Below are positions 25,648 through 34,785 of a stretch of DNA of 50,368 nt, piece after piece. Each line of letters starts with the position of its first letter. Position 1 is the stretch's first letter. A model generated the notes under the pieces. That model saw nothing but the letters and a program-made list of their open reading frames with translations. It had not been told where the DNA came from and did no database searches. Made by a program: the position numbers and the translations under genes. This DNA is from Corynebacterium sp. (lineage in GTDB: Bacteria > Actinomycetota > Actinomycetes > Mycobacteriales > Mycobacteriaceae): the NCBI RefSeq assembly GCF_030530965.1, contig NZ_JAUMTY010000010.1, positions 1 through 50,368 on the forward strand, in the 5' to 3' direction.

Positions 25648-27096
25648 ATAGTGGTACATACCCCCAGGGTTCATGATCGAATCCGGGTCAACTGCCTGCT
25701 TGATAGCAAGGTGTAAGTTTTGTGCTCCCTCATCTAATTCATGGGGGAGCCACTTGCTTTTAAGATCCCCGACGCCATGTTCACCCGTAATCGTGCCTCC
25801 GAGGGATAACCCGAGGTGGATAATCTGCTCAAACGCATCTTGGGCACGAGCGCAGGATTCCTGGTCATCGGCGTCGAAGAATAAGGCCGGGTGCGTATTT
25901 CCGTCGCCAGCATGTGCAATGGCCGCGATGACGACCCCGGTGTTTTTCCGAATCTCGGCCAAACCATCGAAGAAATCCGCCATGGAGGAGCGAGGAATAC
26001 ATATATCCTCAATCAGTTGTCCGCCGCCGTGATTACGCTGGTACAGCTCGTTGGCCGGATGAACCATTCGTCGAGCAGCAACAAGAGCATCGTTGTCTGC
26101 GGGGTTATCCGAAAACGCAATGTCGATGGCATTGTGTTTGTCCGCAATCGTTGTGAATTCTTCGGTGTCTTCCTTCGCCGTCGTCGAATCAGACTGCATG
26201 ATCAGCATGGCACCGACATTTTCGTCGAGACCGAAATCCCCGAGCTCGTTGAGCATAGAAATGGTGAGACCGTCGAGCATCTCAAACATGGACGGTCGGT
26301 ACCCAGCCCCCATGTAGGCGGCAACCGTTTCTGCAGCGTCTCGTTCCGAGGGGAATGTGGCCACTGCAGTCAAGGGGGTAGGCGGTAGGGGGATCAGTCG
26401 AAGGGTGGCCTCGACGATGACCCCTAGGGTTCCTTCTGAACCGACGAAAAGCTGAGCGAGCTCCAGGCCGGCAACGCCTTTCGCAGTTTTGTGGCCGACT
26501 CGAGTCAAAGTTCCATCTGGAAGGACAACTTTGAGTTCACGCACAAAATCTCGTGTGACTCCGTATTTGACGCAGCACATTCCACCGGCGTTGGTCGCAA
26601 TATTTCCGCCGATGGTGGACATTCCCACCGATCCCGGATCGGGTGGATACAGTAGCCCATGCGGCCGGAGCGCATCTTTAAGGTCCTGGTTAACAATGCC
26701 GGGCTCTACCGTGACCGTCTGGTTGAGTTCACTAATTTCGAGGATGCGATCCATCGACTTCACTGAGAGCAGAATGCAGTTTTCTTTAGCATTAGCTCCA
26801 CCAGTTAAGCCGGTTCGGGCTCCTTGAGGCACGACGGGGATGCCGTGTTCGTATGCGAATCGGACGACAGCTTGGACGTCGGCGATGCTCCTGGCTCTCA
26901 CAAGGGCCAAGGCGCGGCCACTCGTCGGTTGGGGAGCCTCGTCGTGGGAATGCGCAGCGATAACATCGTCGTCAAAGGTAATCGTGCCGTCAAAATCGTC
27001 GACGAGGATGGCGAGCTCGCGAGCCAACCTATCGCGATCTGATTCTGGTGAATCTGAGTCAGCCGACGAGTGCGGGGTCGGGACACGGACGGGCAT
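25636..27096 (-). CDS. FAD-linked oxidase, GlcD/D-2-hydroxyacid dehydrogenase type
   Basis: 486-aa flavoprotein of the PCMH (VAO) family. The FAD-binding N-terminal domain includes VPQGARTGLTGGANA (about 89-103), YPPDPGSVGMSTIGGNIATNAGG and YGVTRDFV; the C-terminal domain has HAGDGNTHP, GTITGEHGVGDLKSKWL and the usual end DPDSIMNPGGMY. Members oxidise D-lactate, glycolate or D-2-hydroxyglutarate; no partner subunit (GlcE, GlcF or an iron-sulfur protein) is adjacent, so the substrate is open. The ATG at 27096 has TAGGAG upstream. Its stop lies inside the 3' end of hisS. Confidence 0.9.
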   Translation of the reverse strand: MPVRVPTPHSSADSDSPESDRDRLARELAILVDDFDGTITFDDDVIAAHSHDEAPQPTSGRALALVRARSIADVQAVVRFAYEHGIPVVPQGARTGLTGGANAKENCILLSVKSMDRILEISELNQTVTVEPGIVNQDLKDALRPHGLLYPPDPGSVGMSTIGGNIATNAGGMCCVKYGVTRDFVRELKVVLPDGTLTRVGHKTAKGVAGLELAQLFVGSEGTLGVIVEATLRLIPLPPTPLTAVATFPSERDAAETVAAYMGAGYRPSMFEMLDGLTISMLNELGDFGLDENVGAMLIMQSDSTTAKEDTEEFTTIADKHNAIDIAFSDNPADNDALVAARRMVHPANELYQRNHGGGQLIEDICIPRSSMADFFDGLAEIRKNTGVVIAAIAHAGDGNTHPALFFDADDQESCARAQDAFEQIIHLGLSLGGTITGEHGVGDLKSKWLPHELDEGAQNLHLAIKQAVDPDSIMNPGGMYHYLRR

Positions 27097-27130
27097 AGTG
27101 AACTCCTAAGGATTACTAAATCTGTATTCG

Positions 27131-27162
27131 ACGGTGGTCGACGGTATAAAAGCAGCCACCGT
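27131..27162. repeat. Inverted repeat between metallopeptidase and FAD oxidase genes
   Basis: ACGGTGG (27131-27137) and CCACCGT (27156-27162) form a 7-bp stem with an 18-nt loop, starting directly after the metallopeptidase stop codon on the minus strand. There is no U-tract, so it may be a weak terminator, an mRNA 3'-end stabiliser or an operator for the downstream oxidase gene. Confidence 0.35.
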
Positions 27163-27163
27163 G

Positions 27164-28009
27164 TTATTCGTTAAACGATTGTTTACACGCGCTCATCGTG
27201 CCGTTCTTATACCCCTTGAGGAAAGAACTTTTACGCTCTTCCGATGATCCGTGTGTCCATTGATCCGGGTTGACGGACTGGCCTGATTGTTTCTGGATGG
27301 CGTCGTCGCCAATGGCTTGGGCCGTAGTCACTGCTTGCTGGACTTGGTCATCGCTGAGTGGTTCAAGGATCGCGTCATCGCCTTGAGCAGCATGGTTCGC
27401 CCATATTCCGGCGTAGCAATCTGCCTGAAGCTCCATCTTGACAGCGTTGGAGTCTTCCCCGGGGTTGTTGTAGTCGCTCAATCCCAGCGTGCCCTGAAGG
27501 TTTTGGATATGGTGCCCAAATTCATGGGCAACGACGTACTCCTGTGCGAAGGGGCCATTGGAGCCGCCCATGTCTTTCAGCTGTTGGAAGAATGACGTAT
27601 CGAAATAGGCTGTGGAGTCTGACGGGCAGTAGAACGGGCCGGTTGAGGAGCTAGCCTGCCCGCACCCCGTCGAGGTTGACCCAGAAAAAAGGGTTAAGCC
27701 CGGCTTGGTGTAGTCGATATTTGCCTGTTCGGGCAAAATCCTGCTCCACACTCTATCCAGGGAAATGCCTGTGTATTCGACGCGGCAGTGATCATATTTG
27801 TTCGCGTCAGCACCAGATTTACATTCCTCGCGGTTCGCTTGGTCGTGTCCACCCCCGCCACTGCTATTAATGAGATCAGCCGGATTTCCACCAAGTAGGA
27901 GGTATAAGCCGACTATAACGATGGAGCCTATGCCACCACCTGCAGCGATCCGTCCACCACCGTGGGAAGCGCGCGAGCCCGAGGCCTGAAAATCATTCTT
28001 AAACGTCAC
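27164..28009 (-). CDS. YpfJ-family neutral zinc metallopeptidase
   Basis: 281-aa membrane-anchored putative metallopeptidase, similar to Rv2575c, which lies near aspS in mycobacteria. A single membrane segment covers about residues 25-40 after a Gly/Ser-rich N-terminus. The zinc-binding motif HEFGHH starts at His162 in YVVAHEFGHHIQNLQG, followed by QADCYAGIWANHA with the likely third ligand region. Paired cysteines in the outer domain (for example STGCGQAS, PFYCPSD) suggest disulfides. The ATG at 28009 leads the minus strand away from aspS; the 162-bp region between them must hold both promoters. Confidence 0.88.
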   Translation of the reverse strand: MTFKNDFQASGSRASHGGGRIAAGGGIGSIVIVGLYLLLGGNPADLINSSGGGGHDQANREECKSGADANKYDHCRVEYTGISLDRVWSRILPEQANIDYTKPGLTLFSGSTSTGCGQASSSTGPFYCPSDSTAYFDTSFFQQLKDMGGSNGPFAQEYVVAHEFGHHIQNLQGTLGLSDYNNPGEDSNAVKMELQADCYAGIWANHAAQGDDAILEPLSDDQVQQAVTTAQAIGDDAIQKQSGQSVNPDQWTHGSSEERKSSFLKGYKNGTMSACKQSFNE

Positions 28010-28171
28010 ATCTCATATTCTGCCAAATGCTGCGCAGAAGTAGAGAGCCGGACGCCAAATAGGATTGGGTATCGGGTAGAGTGAGGGGCCGAGTGTGCCA
28101 ACAACCGTTTATAGGTGGTATCGCTTCACTCCAGTGATAGATCTCTCACGATATTTTGGAAGGACTGCCCT

Positions 28172-29965
28172 GTGCATCGCACACACCTTGCCGGTGAACT
28201 TCGTTCTCACCATGTAGGCCAGACCGTGACATTGAGTGGCTGGGTCGCTCGCCGTCGTGATCACGGTGGCGTGATTTTCATTGACTTACGCGATCGATCG
28301 GGTCTGGCGCAGGTTGTTTTTCGCGATTCTGATGTTGCTGCACAGGCGCACCACCTTCGCAGCGAGTACTGCATCCGGGTGACGGGTGTAGTCGACGCTC
28401 GTCCCGAGGGATCCGAGAATCCTAACCTGGATTCGGGCGCCATCGAGTTGAACGTCAATGAGCTGACCATTCTGAACTCGTCGGAGGCTTTGCCTTTCCA
28501 GATTGACGATCAGTCATCGTCCGGGGAAGTCGGTGAGGAAACTCGCCTCAAATACCGCTACCTGGATCTTCGACGGAAGACTCAGCATGATGCCTTGGTT
28601 CTCCGTTCAAATGTCAACCAGGCTGCGCGGTCAGTGCTCCTGAAGCACGACTTCCACGAAATCGAAACCCCCACGTTGACGCGGTCGACGCCGGAGGGTG
28701 CTCGTGACTTCCTCGTTCCTGCTCGTTTACGTCCGGGCTCGTTCTATGCTCTCCCGCAGTCTCCTCAGCTCTTTAAGCAGTTGCTGATGGTTGGCGGCAT
28801 GGAACGGTATTTCCAGATCGCTCGCTGCTACCGCGACGAAGATTTCCGCGCTGATCGGCAGCCCGAGTTCACGCAGCTCGACGTCGAGATGAGCTTCGTC
28901 GACCAGGACGACGTCATTAGCGTCGCCGAGGAAATCCTCACCGCCATTTGGAAAGAGATCGGATACGACATTCCGACGCCGATCCCGCGCATGACCTACG
29001 CCGACGCCATGAAGTACTACGGGTCGGATAAGCCTGACCTCCGGTTCGACATCAAGATTGTGGAGTGCACGGAGTTCTTTGCGAACACCACATTCCGTGT
29101 CTTCCAGAACCCCTACGTTGGTGCAATTGTCATGGAGGGCGGAGCCTCCCAGCCGCGACGTCAGCTGGACGCCTGGCAGGACTGGGCAAAGCAGCGTGGC
29201 GCTAAGGGCTTGGCTTATATTCTCGTTGGCGACGACGGCCAGCTCTCCGGGCCCGTCGCAAAGAACATTACCGACGCTGAACGCGAAGGCATCGCTGACC
29301 ATGTCGGAGCCAAGCCTGGCGACTGCATTTTCTTTGCGGCCGGCGATGCTAAATCATCTCGCGCGTTGTTGGGCGCAGCCCGCGGTGAAGTGGCCCGGAA
29401 GCTGGGCCTTATCAAGGAAGGCGATTGGGCATTTACTTGGGTTGTTGATGCTCCGCTCTTTGAGCCGGCTGCCGACGCGACGGCAGAAGGTGACGTGGCC
29501 TTAGGACACTCCGCATGGACCGCCGTCCACCACGCCTTCACGTCCCCGAAGCCAGAGTGCATGGACTCCTTTGATAAAGATCCTGGGTCTGCACTGTCCT
29601 ACGCGTACGACATCGTGTGTAACGGAAACGAGATCGGTGGCGGCTCAATCCGTATTCACCGCTCGGACGTGCAGCAGCGTGTGTTCAATGTCATGGGTAT
29701 TTCGGACGAAGAAGCACAGGAGAAGTTCGGATTCCTCCTTGAGGCAATGAAGTTCGGTGCACCGCCGCACGGTGGTATCGCCTTCGGATGGGATCGCATC
29801 GTCTCCCTCTTGGGTGGCTTTGAGTCCATTCGCGATGTCATTGCATTCCCGAAGTCCGGTGGTGGCGTCGATCCTCTCACTGATGCACCAGCGCCCATCA
29901 CTCCTGAGCAGCGCAAAGAATCAGGCATCGACGCTAAACCGAAGAAGAAAGAAACGAAGAACTGA
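28172..29965 (+). CDS. aspS: Aspartyl-tRNA synthetase, non-discriminating type (Asp/Asn)
   Basis: Class II synthetase of 597 aa. An N-terminal OB-fold (GWVARRRDHGGVIFIDLRDRSG) precedes the catalytic core with FLVPARLRPGSFYALPQSPQ, the motif 2 region RYFQIARCYRDEDFRADRQPEFTQLD and the motif 3 segment FGWDRIV; the bacterial insertion domain is present. Start: GTG 28172 has GGAAGGA at 28158-28164, and MHRTHLAGEL is the expected N-terminus; an in-frame GTG at 28115 lacks both. His31 and the Gly of RPEG near residue 80 match positions that mark enzymes also charging tRNA-Asn with Asp, implying that a GatCAB amidotransferase is encoded elsewhere. Upstream, TCACTCCAGTGA (28126-28137) is an imperfect palindrome of unknown use. 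Confidence 0.95.
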   Translation: MHRTHLAGELRSHHVGQTVTLSGWVARRRDHGGVIFIDLRDRSGLAQVVFRDSDVAAQAHHLRSEYCIRVTGVVDARPEGSENPNLDSGAIELNVNELTILNSSEALPFQIDDQSSSGEVGEETRLKYRYLDLRRKTQHDALVLRSNVNQAARSVLLKHDFHEIETPTLTRSTPEGARDFLVPARLRPGSFYALPQSPQLFKQLLMVGGMERYFQIARCYRDEDFRADRQPEFTQLDVEMSFVDQDDVISVAEEILTAIWKEIGYDIPTPIPRMTYADAMKYYGSDKPDLRFDIKIVECTEFFANTTFRVFQNPYVGAIVMEGGASQPRRQLDAWQDWAKQRGAKGLAYILVGDDGQLSGPVAKNITDAEREGIADHVGAKPGDCIFFAAGDAKSSRALLGAARGEVARKLGLIKEGDWAFTWVVDAPLFEPAADATAEGDVALGHSAWTAVHHAFTSPKPECMDSFDKDPGSALSYAYDIVCNGNEIGGGSIRIHRSDVQQRVFNVMGISDEEAQEKFGFLLEAMKFGAPPHGGIAFGWDRIVSLLGGFESIRDVIAFPKSGGGVDPLTDAPAPITPEQRKESGIDAKPKKKETKN

Positions 29966-30051
29966 TTTTCCATGCGAACAGCGTTTCGGCGGGTTTACTG
30001 TACGTGATGGAACGGGAATGTCCCGGCGTAGACAAGGAGTAGTGGCACACA

Positions 30052-31329
30052 GTGCTATCCACTGATGCGGTCATGAGCGCAGCCTCTGACTTATTGGGTA
30101 ACAGGCTCGGCGGCCAACCCCACCTGTCCGATCCAGAGGATCTAGGAGGGTCAGGGTCTGCGTTAGTCTTGCGTGCGCGCGTCGCCACTAACCCGTTCTT
30201 GCATGAACGAACAGTGATTATTAAGCAACTGCCGCCAGAGTCGCTGAGCGGCCCTGATCCAGCACTCGTTCGTGAGATCGTCGCCTATCAATTCACCAAT
30301 TCGCTGGCGAACGAATCTCGTCCAGGTCCGGTCATGTTGGCCTACGACCTGGACAAGCGATTGATGGTCACCACAGACGCTGGATCCGTCGACAATCTAA
30401 TCGACGTATGGAACACCAGCTCTGACGACGATAAAGCGAAGTTAGTGAGGCGGCTCGGCACATCGTTGGGACGCATGCATCGTGCAACCGCTGGAGCCGA
30501 AGATGATTTCGCCACTCTCCTTCGTCGCATGATGTCTCGAGCAAAAGCCGGTCGTGAATTAGTCGTCGCACGTGGACGCGTCCTTACTGACGCCATTGAC
30601 TACGGGTTAAGCATGGTGGGGAAGCTCGGCGTTGATGTTCCGGCAGAGGTGTCAGACTTTGCTGCCGATTCATCACGACGGTTGGCGTCGGGGCAGCACA
30701 GGGCCTTTACTCCCTTCGACCTCTCACCCGACAACATTCTGTGTGGGAACCACAGGATCACGTATCTCGACTTTGAGTGGGCCGGATTCCGCGATGTCAC
30801 CTTCGACGTTGCGTGTGTGATCGCCGGCTTCCCTCAATACGCCGAGGGCACTGCTCTTAACGGAGAACTTAGCCGCAAGTTTGTTGATGCGTGGCGTCAC
30901 GAAGTGAGCGGAATGTGGCCCAATGTCCTCAACGATGAACGCTTGAGGGCGCGAATAGTCACCGCCCTGGTGGGGTGGTCGCTTCTGTCACTAGCCATCT
31001 TGGAAGCTGGAGGGCTCACGGCGCTGATCGATAAGGTGCGGCTCACCAGTGACAGCGGCGAAGACAACACATCTGCCGGTGGAACCGTCGGTACGAAGGA
31101 CTCTGAGGGCTCGGATCTGGACCGGTCCATTGACTTTAGGGGACAGCATATCCTCCACGGTCGTGCGCGAACGCGAGATCAACTGGTCATTCGCCGCGAC
31201 ATTATTCAGACGTTCGAGGCTCTCGGAGCTTTAGCCGAGCGCGGCCAGGATCCCAGATTCCCCGCAGTCTCAGCGTTTAGCCGAGAGGTCTGCACGGCAG
31301 TGAGAAATTTGGAGCGCTCCGGCTCGTAA
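30052..31329 (+). CDS. Uncharacterised kinase-fold (aminoglycoside phosphotransferase-like) protein
   Basis: 425-aa cytoplasmic protein with no signal or membrane segment. The kinase-like fold is suggested by a possible ATP-lysine region (RTVIIKQLPPES), LGRMHR, FTPFDLSPDNIL (219-230) in place of the usual HGDLHPGNIL, and YLDFEWAGFRDVTFDVA (Asp240, Glu242) as the metal-binding loop. The first His of the Brenner motif is replaced by Thr-Pro-Phe, while Asp223 and Asn228 are kept. The C-terminal 150 residues contain a charged low-complexity stretch. GTG 30052 has AAGGAG 12 nt upstream; ATG 30073 is an alternative. Its position after aspS suggests a conserved but unnamed corynebacterial family; the substrate is unknown. 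Confidence 0.75.
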   Translation: MLSTDAVMSAASDLLGNRLGGQPHLSDPEDLGGSGSALVLRARVATNPFLHERTVIIKQLPPESLSGPDPALVREIVAYQFTNSLANESRPGPVMLAYDLDKRLMVTTDAGSVDNLIDVWNTSSDDDKAKLVRRLGTSLGRMHRATAGAEDDFATLLRRMMSRAKAGRELVVARGRVLTDAIDYGLSMVGKLGVDVPAEVSDFAADSSRRLASGQHRAFTPFDLSPDNILCGNHRITYLDFEWAGFRDVTFDVACVIAGFPQYAEGTALNGELSRKFVDAWRHEVSGMWPNVLNDERLRARIVTALVGWSLLSLAILEAGGLTALIDKVRLTSDSGEDNTSAGGTVGTKDSEGSDLDRSIDFRGQHILHGRARTRDQLVIRRDIIQTFEALGALAERGQDPRFPAVSAFSREVCTAVRNLERSGS

Positions 31330-31348
31330 CTTATGAGGAACCCCATAT

Positions 31349-32728
31349 ATGACGGATGATGACACGAACTCGGGTCAGTCCGGATTGTTCGGCAACCCGC
31401 TCGACACCTCTTCTTCAACGGATTCGTCGGCGGATTATTTTCATCCCGGGTCGTCGGCGCCTCTAGCAGTGCGTATGCGGCCACGTAACTTGGATGAGGT
31501 CGTCGGCCAAGAGCACGTTCTCGGGGAGGGTTCGCCATTACGCCGTCTCGTTGAGGGGGCGGGAGATTCGTCGGTGATCCTTTTTGGCCCTCCGGGGACC
31601 GGTAAAACGACGATCGCGTCCCTTGTTTCCTCGACGACGGGACGTCGCTTCCGGGTGCTCTCCGCCCTGAGTTCTGGGGTCAAAGAGATTCGGAGCGTCC
31701 TCAAGGAGGCACGTCAAGCCCTTATCGACGGTGTTCAGACCGTCCTTTTTATCGACGAGGTCCATAGGTTCTCGAAAACCCAGCAGGATGCGCTTCTCGC
31801 GGCCGTCGAAAACCGAACAGTGCTGCTTGTTGCTGCGACAACTGAGAACCCCAACTTCGCCGTCGTCGGGCCACTGCTCTCACGGTCATTGCTAGTTCAG
31901 TTGGAGCCTTTGGATGACGAGGCTATACGTACGGTCATTAACCGCTCTGTCTCATCACAGCGGGGGCTCGCTGGAAGAATTCGTATCGACGACGACGCTG
32001 TGAACTCGATTGTCGCGATGGCAGGGGGCGACGCTCGACGGGCGCTGACCTATCTGGAGGCGTCAGCACAGTCACTGGACGATGGCGAAACCATCACGCC
32101 GGAAATCGTCGCCAATAATGTTGATCGCGCGCTGGTGAAATACGATCGTGACGGTGACCAACACTATGACGTGATTAGTGCCTTCATTAAATCAATTCGT
32201 GGATCTGACGTTGATGCTGCTTTGCACTATCTGGCGCGGATGGTGGAAGCGGGGGAGGACCCACGGTTTATAGCGCGCCGGCTCGTCATTCTTGCGAGTG
32301 AAGATATCGGGATGGCGGATCCCAGTGCCCTCCAGACTGCCGTCGCGGCGATGCACGCGGTATCAATGATCGGCATGCCTGAAGCGCGTATCACGCTTGC
32401 CCAAGCGACCATCCACCTTGCTACCGCTGCGAAATCAAATGCGGTGATTGTGGCCATTGACTCAGCGATCAAGGATGTGAGGAAGGGGAAGGCTGGAGCT
32501 ATCCCCCGACACTTACGTGATGGCCATTATGAAGGTGCGAAGCGTATTGGTAGCGCTGTTGGATACGTGTACCCGCATGATGATCCCCGTGGCGTGGTCA
32601 CACAGCAATATCCGCCGGATGAGGTGGTAGACCAGCACTATTACGTGCCTACTGCACATGGCGAAGAGCGAGCCCTTCAATCGCGTCTCGAGGCCATCGA
32701 AAAAATTGTGAGAGGAAAGAATTCGTAA
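31349..32728 (+). CDS. rarA: Replication-associated recombination protein A (AAA+ ATPase)
   Basis: 459-aa AAA+ ATPase of the RarA/MgsA/WRNIP1 family, related to clamp loaders and acting at stalled forks. Walker A GPPGTGKTT is at about residues 79-87, Walker B LFIDEVHRF near 133-141, sensor 1 AATTENPNF near 165, and the C-terminal tetramerisation domain carries YDVISAFIKSIRGSDVDAALHYLARM and the typical end QQYPPDEV. The N-terminal 30 residues are S/T/D-rich. The ATG has a GAGGAA site. It corresponds to Rv2559c, which lies a few genes before alaS in M. tuberculosis. Confidence 0.95.
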   Translation: MTDDDTNSGQSGLFGNPLDTSSSTDSSADYFHPGSSAPLAVRMRPRNLDEVVGQEHVLGEGSPLRRLVEGAGDSSVILFGPPGTGKTTIASLVSSTTGRRFRVLSALSSGVKEIRSVLKEARQALIDGVQTVLFIDEVHRFSKTQQDALLAAVENRTVLLVAATTENPNFAVVGPLLSRSLLVQLEPLDDEAIRTVINRSVSSQRGLAGRIRIDDDAVNSIVAMAGGDARRALTYLEASAQSLDDGETITPEIVANNVDRALVKYDRDGDQHYDVISAFIKSIRGSDVDAALHYLARMVEAGEDPRFIARRLVILASEDIGMADPSALQTAVAAMHAVSMIGMPEARITLAQATIHLATAAKSNAVIVAIDSAIKDVRKGKAGAIPRHLRDGHYEGAKRIGSAVGYVYPHDDPRGVVTQQYPPDEVVDQHYYVPTAHGEERALQSRLEAIEKIVRGKNS

Positions 32729-32732
32729 CTGT

Positions 32733-32759
32733 TGAATTTTTCGACGCCTGAAAAATTCA
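32733..32759. repeat. 10-bp inverted repeat before the osmoprotectant operon
   Basis: TGAATTTTTC (32733-32742) and GAAAAATTCA (32750-32759) are perfect reverse complements around a 7-nt spacer GACGCCT, starting 4 bp after the rarA stop. It could be an AT-rich terminator of rarA or an operator; it lies 45 bp upstream of the probable -10 of the ABC operon. Confidence 0.5.
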
Positions 32760-32781
32760 TTTACTGTTCTTTTTCCATACT

Positions 32782-32810
32782 CTGCAGAATGCTTTGCTGG
32801 GGCCTATAGT
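32782..32810 (+). promoter_or_regulatory. Probable promoter of the osmoprotectant ABC operon
   Basis: TATAGT at 32805-32810 fits a -10 box, with CTGCAG at 32782-32787 as a weak -35 at 17-bp spacing. It lies 68 bp before the first permease ATG, in the only intergenic stretch ahead of the four-gene operon. Confidence 0.4.
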
Positions 32811-32878
32811 GGTCACTACGTACTTCTAACGATTGATGGCCATTGCGAAGGCATGGTCATCGAGGAGTTGACCACAGC

Positions 32879-33520
32879 ATGGCGGAATTTATTTCTGCGC
32901 GGTGGCAAGACATTCTTTTCCGGTGCTACCAACATGGAAGTCTCGTTATCCAGTCGCTGATTATCGCTTCCATTATCGCTTTAATTTTGGCAGTTATTGT
33001 CACGTCTTTCCGCACACTAGCGCCTATTGCCAATGCTATTTCTGCTATCGGGCTCACAATTCCATCATTCGCTCTTTTGGGAATGCTAATTCCAATAGTT
33101 GGAATTGGGACTCTACCGTCTATCGTCGTCGTGTGTTTTTATGCCACGTTACCGATTCTTCGAAATGCGGTGGTCGGTTTAGATGGAGTTAGTCCGACTT
33201 TAGTTGAAGCTGCCCGCGGGCAAGGTATGAGCTCATTTGGAATTTTAACCAAAGTAAAGTTACCTATCGCCTGGCCAGTTATCATGACCGGCATTCGTGT
33301 ATCGGCTCAAATGTCCATGGGGGTGGCCGCTATTGCTGCCTATGCACTAGGGCCTGGTCTTGGTGGCTATATCTACACCGGATTGAGCCAAATTGGCGGC
33401 GCGAACGCTGTGAACTACGCGGTAGTCGGAACAGTCGGCGTTGTTATCGTCGCACTCATTGTTGATTTTGCGCTTATTGGATTCGGCCGGCTCACCATCC
33501 CGCAAGGCTTGAGAAGGTAA
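32879..33520 (+). CDS. Osmoprotectant ABC transporter permease (ProW/OpuCB type)
   Basis: 213-aa inner-membrane permease with about five or six helices, of the glycine betaine/carnitine/choline uptake family. The coupling loop with EAARGQGMSSFGILTKVKLPIAWPVIMTGIR contacts the ATPase. ATG 32879 is chosen because GAGGAG (32862-32867) lies 11 nt upstream; TTG 32843 would add 12 hydrophilic residues. The gene is visibly richer in A and T than its neighbours. The ATPase gene starts 2 bp after the stop. Confidence 0.88.
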   Translation: MAEFISARWQDILFRCYQHGSLVIQSLIIASIIALILAVIVTSFRTLAPIANAISAIGLTIPSFALLGMLIPIVGIGTLPSIVVVCFYATLPILRNAVVGLDGVSPTLVEAARGQGMSSFGILTKVKLPIAWPVIMTGIRVSAQMSMGVAAIAAYALGPGLGGYIYTGLSQIGGANAVNYAVVGTVGVVIVALIVDFALIGFGRLTIPQGLRR

Positions 33521-33522
33521 AA

Positions 33523-34785
33523 ATGTCATCATTAAATACCCATCATCACCGGACCCAGGACTCGGGACACGCGAGACAAGGATCAAACCCTGTCGGCGAA
33601 ACTTCAGGCCGATCAGGCGTCGATATTGTGCTCGACGGCGTACAGAAAAAATTTCCGGGCCAAGAGACGCCGGCTGTCACGCATTTAGATCTCACGATTA
33701 ATGCCGGTAACACCGTCATGTTCGTCGGGCCGTCGGGTTGTGGGAAAACCACTTCTCTCAAAATGATTAACCGGCTTATTGAACCGACGTCGGGGCATAT
33801 TTTTATCGACGGTGATGATGTGACCAAGAAAAATGCCACGGAGCTTCGACGGAAGATTGGTTACGTTATTCAGGGCGGAAGTCTTCTCCCACACCTCACA
33901 GTGGGGGATAATGTCGGGCTTGTTCCTGGACTTTTGAAGTGGAAAAAGAGCGATATCAGCGCTCGAACGGACGAGCTTTTAGACATGGTTGGCCTCGACC
34001 CATCGGTGTATCGGGACCGTTACCCGCGTGAACTCTCTGGTGGTCAGCAACAACGTGTGGGCGTTGCTCGTGGTCTCGCCGCTGATCCTCCGGTTATTCT
34101 GATGGACGAGCCTTTTGGGGCCGTGGATCCCATCACGCGAAACCACCTCCAAGATGAACTTCTTTCTATCCAAGAAGATCTACACAAAACCATCATTTGC
34201 GTGTCTCACGACATTGATGAAGCAATCAAACTAGGCGACAAAATCGTCATCTTTAACGTTGGTGGGGTTGTTGAGCAATATGACACGCCCCAAAATATTT
34301 TGGCATCCCCGGCTAATGATTTTGTTGCTGATTTCGTGGGATCAGGATCTCGTTTGAAGCAGTTAGCGCTTCTTAGGGTATCGGATATGCAACTTGACCA
34401 GCCGCCAATATGCCACATAGGTGATCGAGTCGATGAGGTTACCGAACGGGTAACGCGCGCTGGAGAGGATTCTGTCGTCATTCTCGACGAGCGAGAAAGG
34501 CCTAAAGATTGGGTTTATCTCGATGGTATTTCACGGTTTGACTACGTTCCGACGCCGACGGTGAAACTTCAAACCGTCGTGGACCTCCGATCTACGCTCA
34601 ACAATGCCTTAGATTCCATGCTGTCCTCAAGCCATGGGGGTGCGATGGTGACAGATCGCGATCGATACGTCGGCACTATTAACTACGACAAAGTTAATCA
34701 GTATGTCCACCAGCAAACACGACCGGATCACGAAGCAAAACCCATCCTCTGGAACGCGGGCACGGAACGTGATGTCGATGTCTAA
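33523..34785 (+). CDS. Osmoprotectant ABC transporter ATP-binding protein (ProV/OpuCA type)
   Basis: 420-aa ATPase driving uptake of betaine- or choline-like compounds. Walker A GPSGCGKTT is at residues 69-77, signature LSGGQQQR near 171, Walker B VILMDEPFGAVDP, and the switch His in VSHD. From about residue 288 the protein continues into a paired CBS-type region, which in OpuA senses ionic strength. The first 30 residues are a hydrophilic extension. ATG 33523 follows GAGAAGG. The 3' end overlaps the second permease gene. Confidence 0.92.
   Translation: MSSLNTHHHRTQDSGHARQGSNPVGETSGRSGVDIVLDGVQKKFPGQETPAVTHLDLTINAGNTVMFVGPSGCGKTTSLKMINRLIEPTSGHIFIDGDDVTKKNATELRRKIGYVIQGGSLLPHLTVGDNVGLVPGLLKWKKSDISARTDELLDMVGLDPSVYRDRYPRELSGGQQQRVGVARGLAADPPVILMDEPFGAVDPITRNHLQDELLSIQEDLHKTIICVSHDIDEAIKLGDKIVIFNVGGVVEQYDTPQNILASPANDFVADFVGSGSRLKQLALLRVSDMQLDQPPICHIGDRVDEVTERVTRAGEDSVVILDERERPKDWVYLDGISRFDYVPTPTVKLQTVVDLRSTLNNALDSMLSSSHGGAMVTDRDRYVGTINYDKVNQYVHQQTRPDHEAKPILWNAGTERDVDV

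Noticed and set aside
28727..29302. 191-codon frame antisense to aspS
   Set aside because: Opposite the conserved AspRS core; composition typical of a mirror frame.
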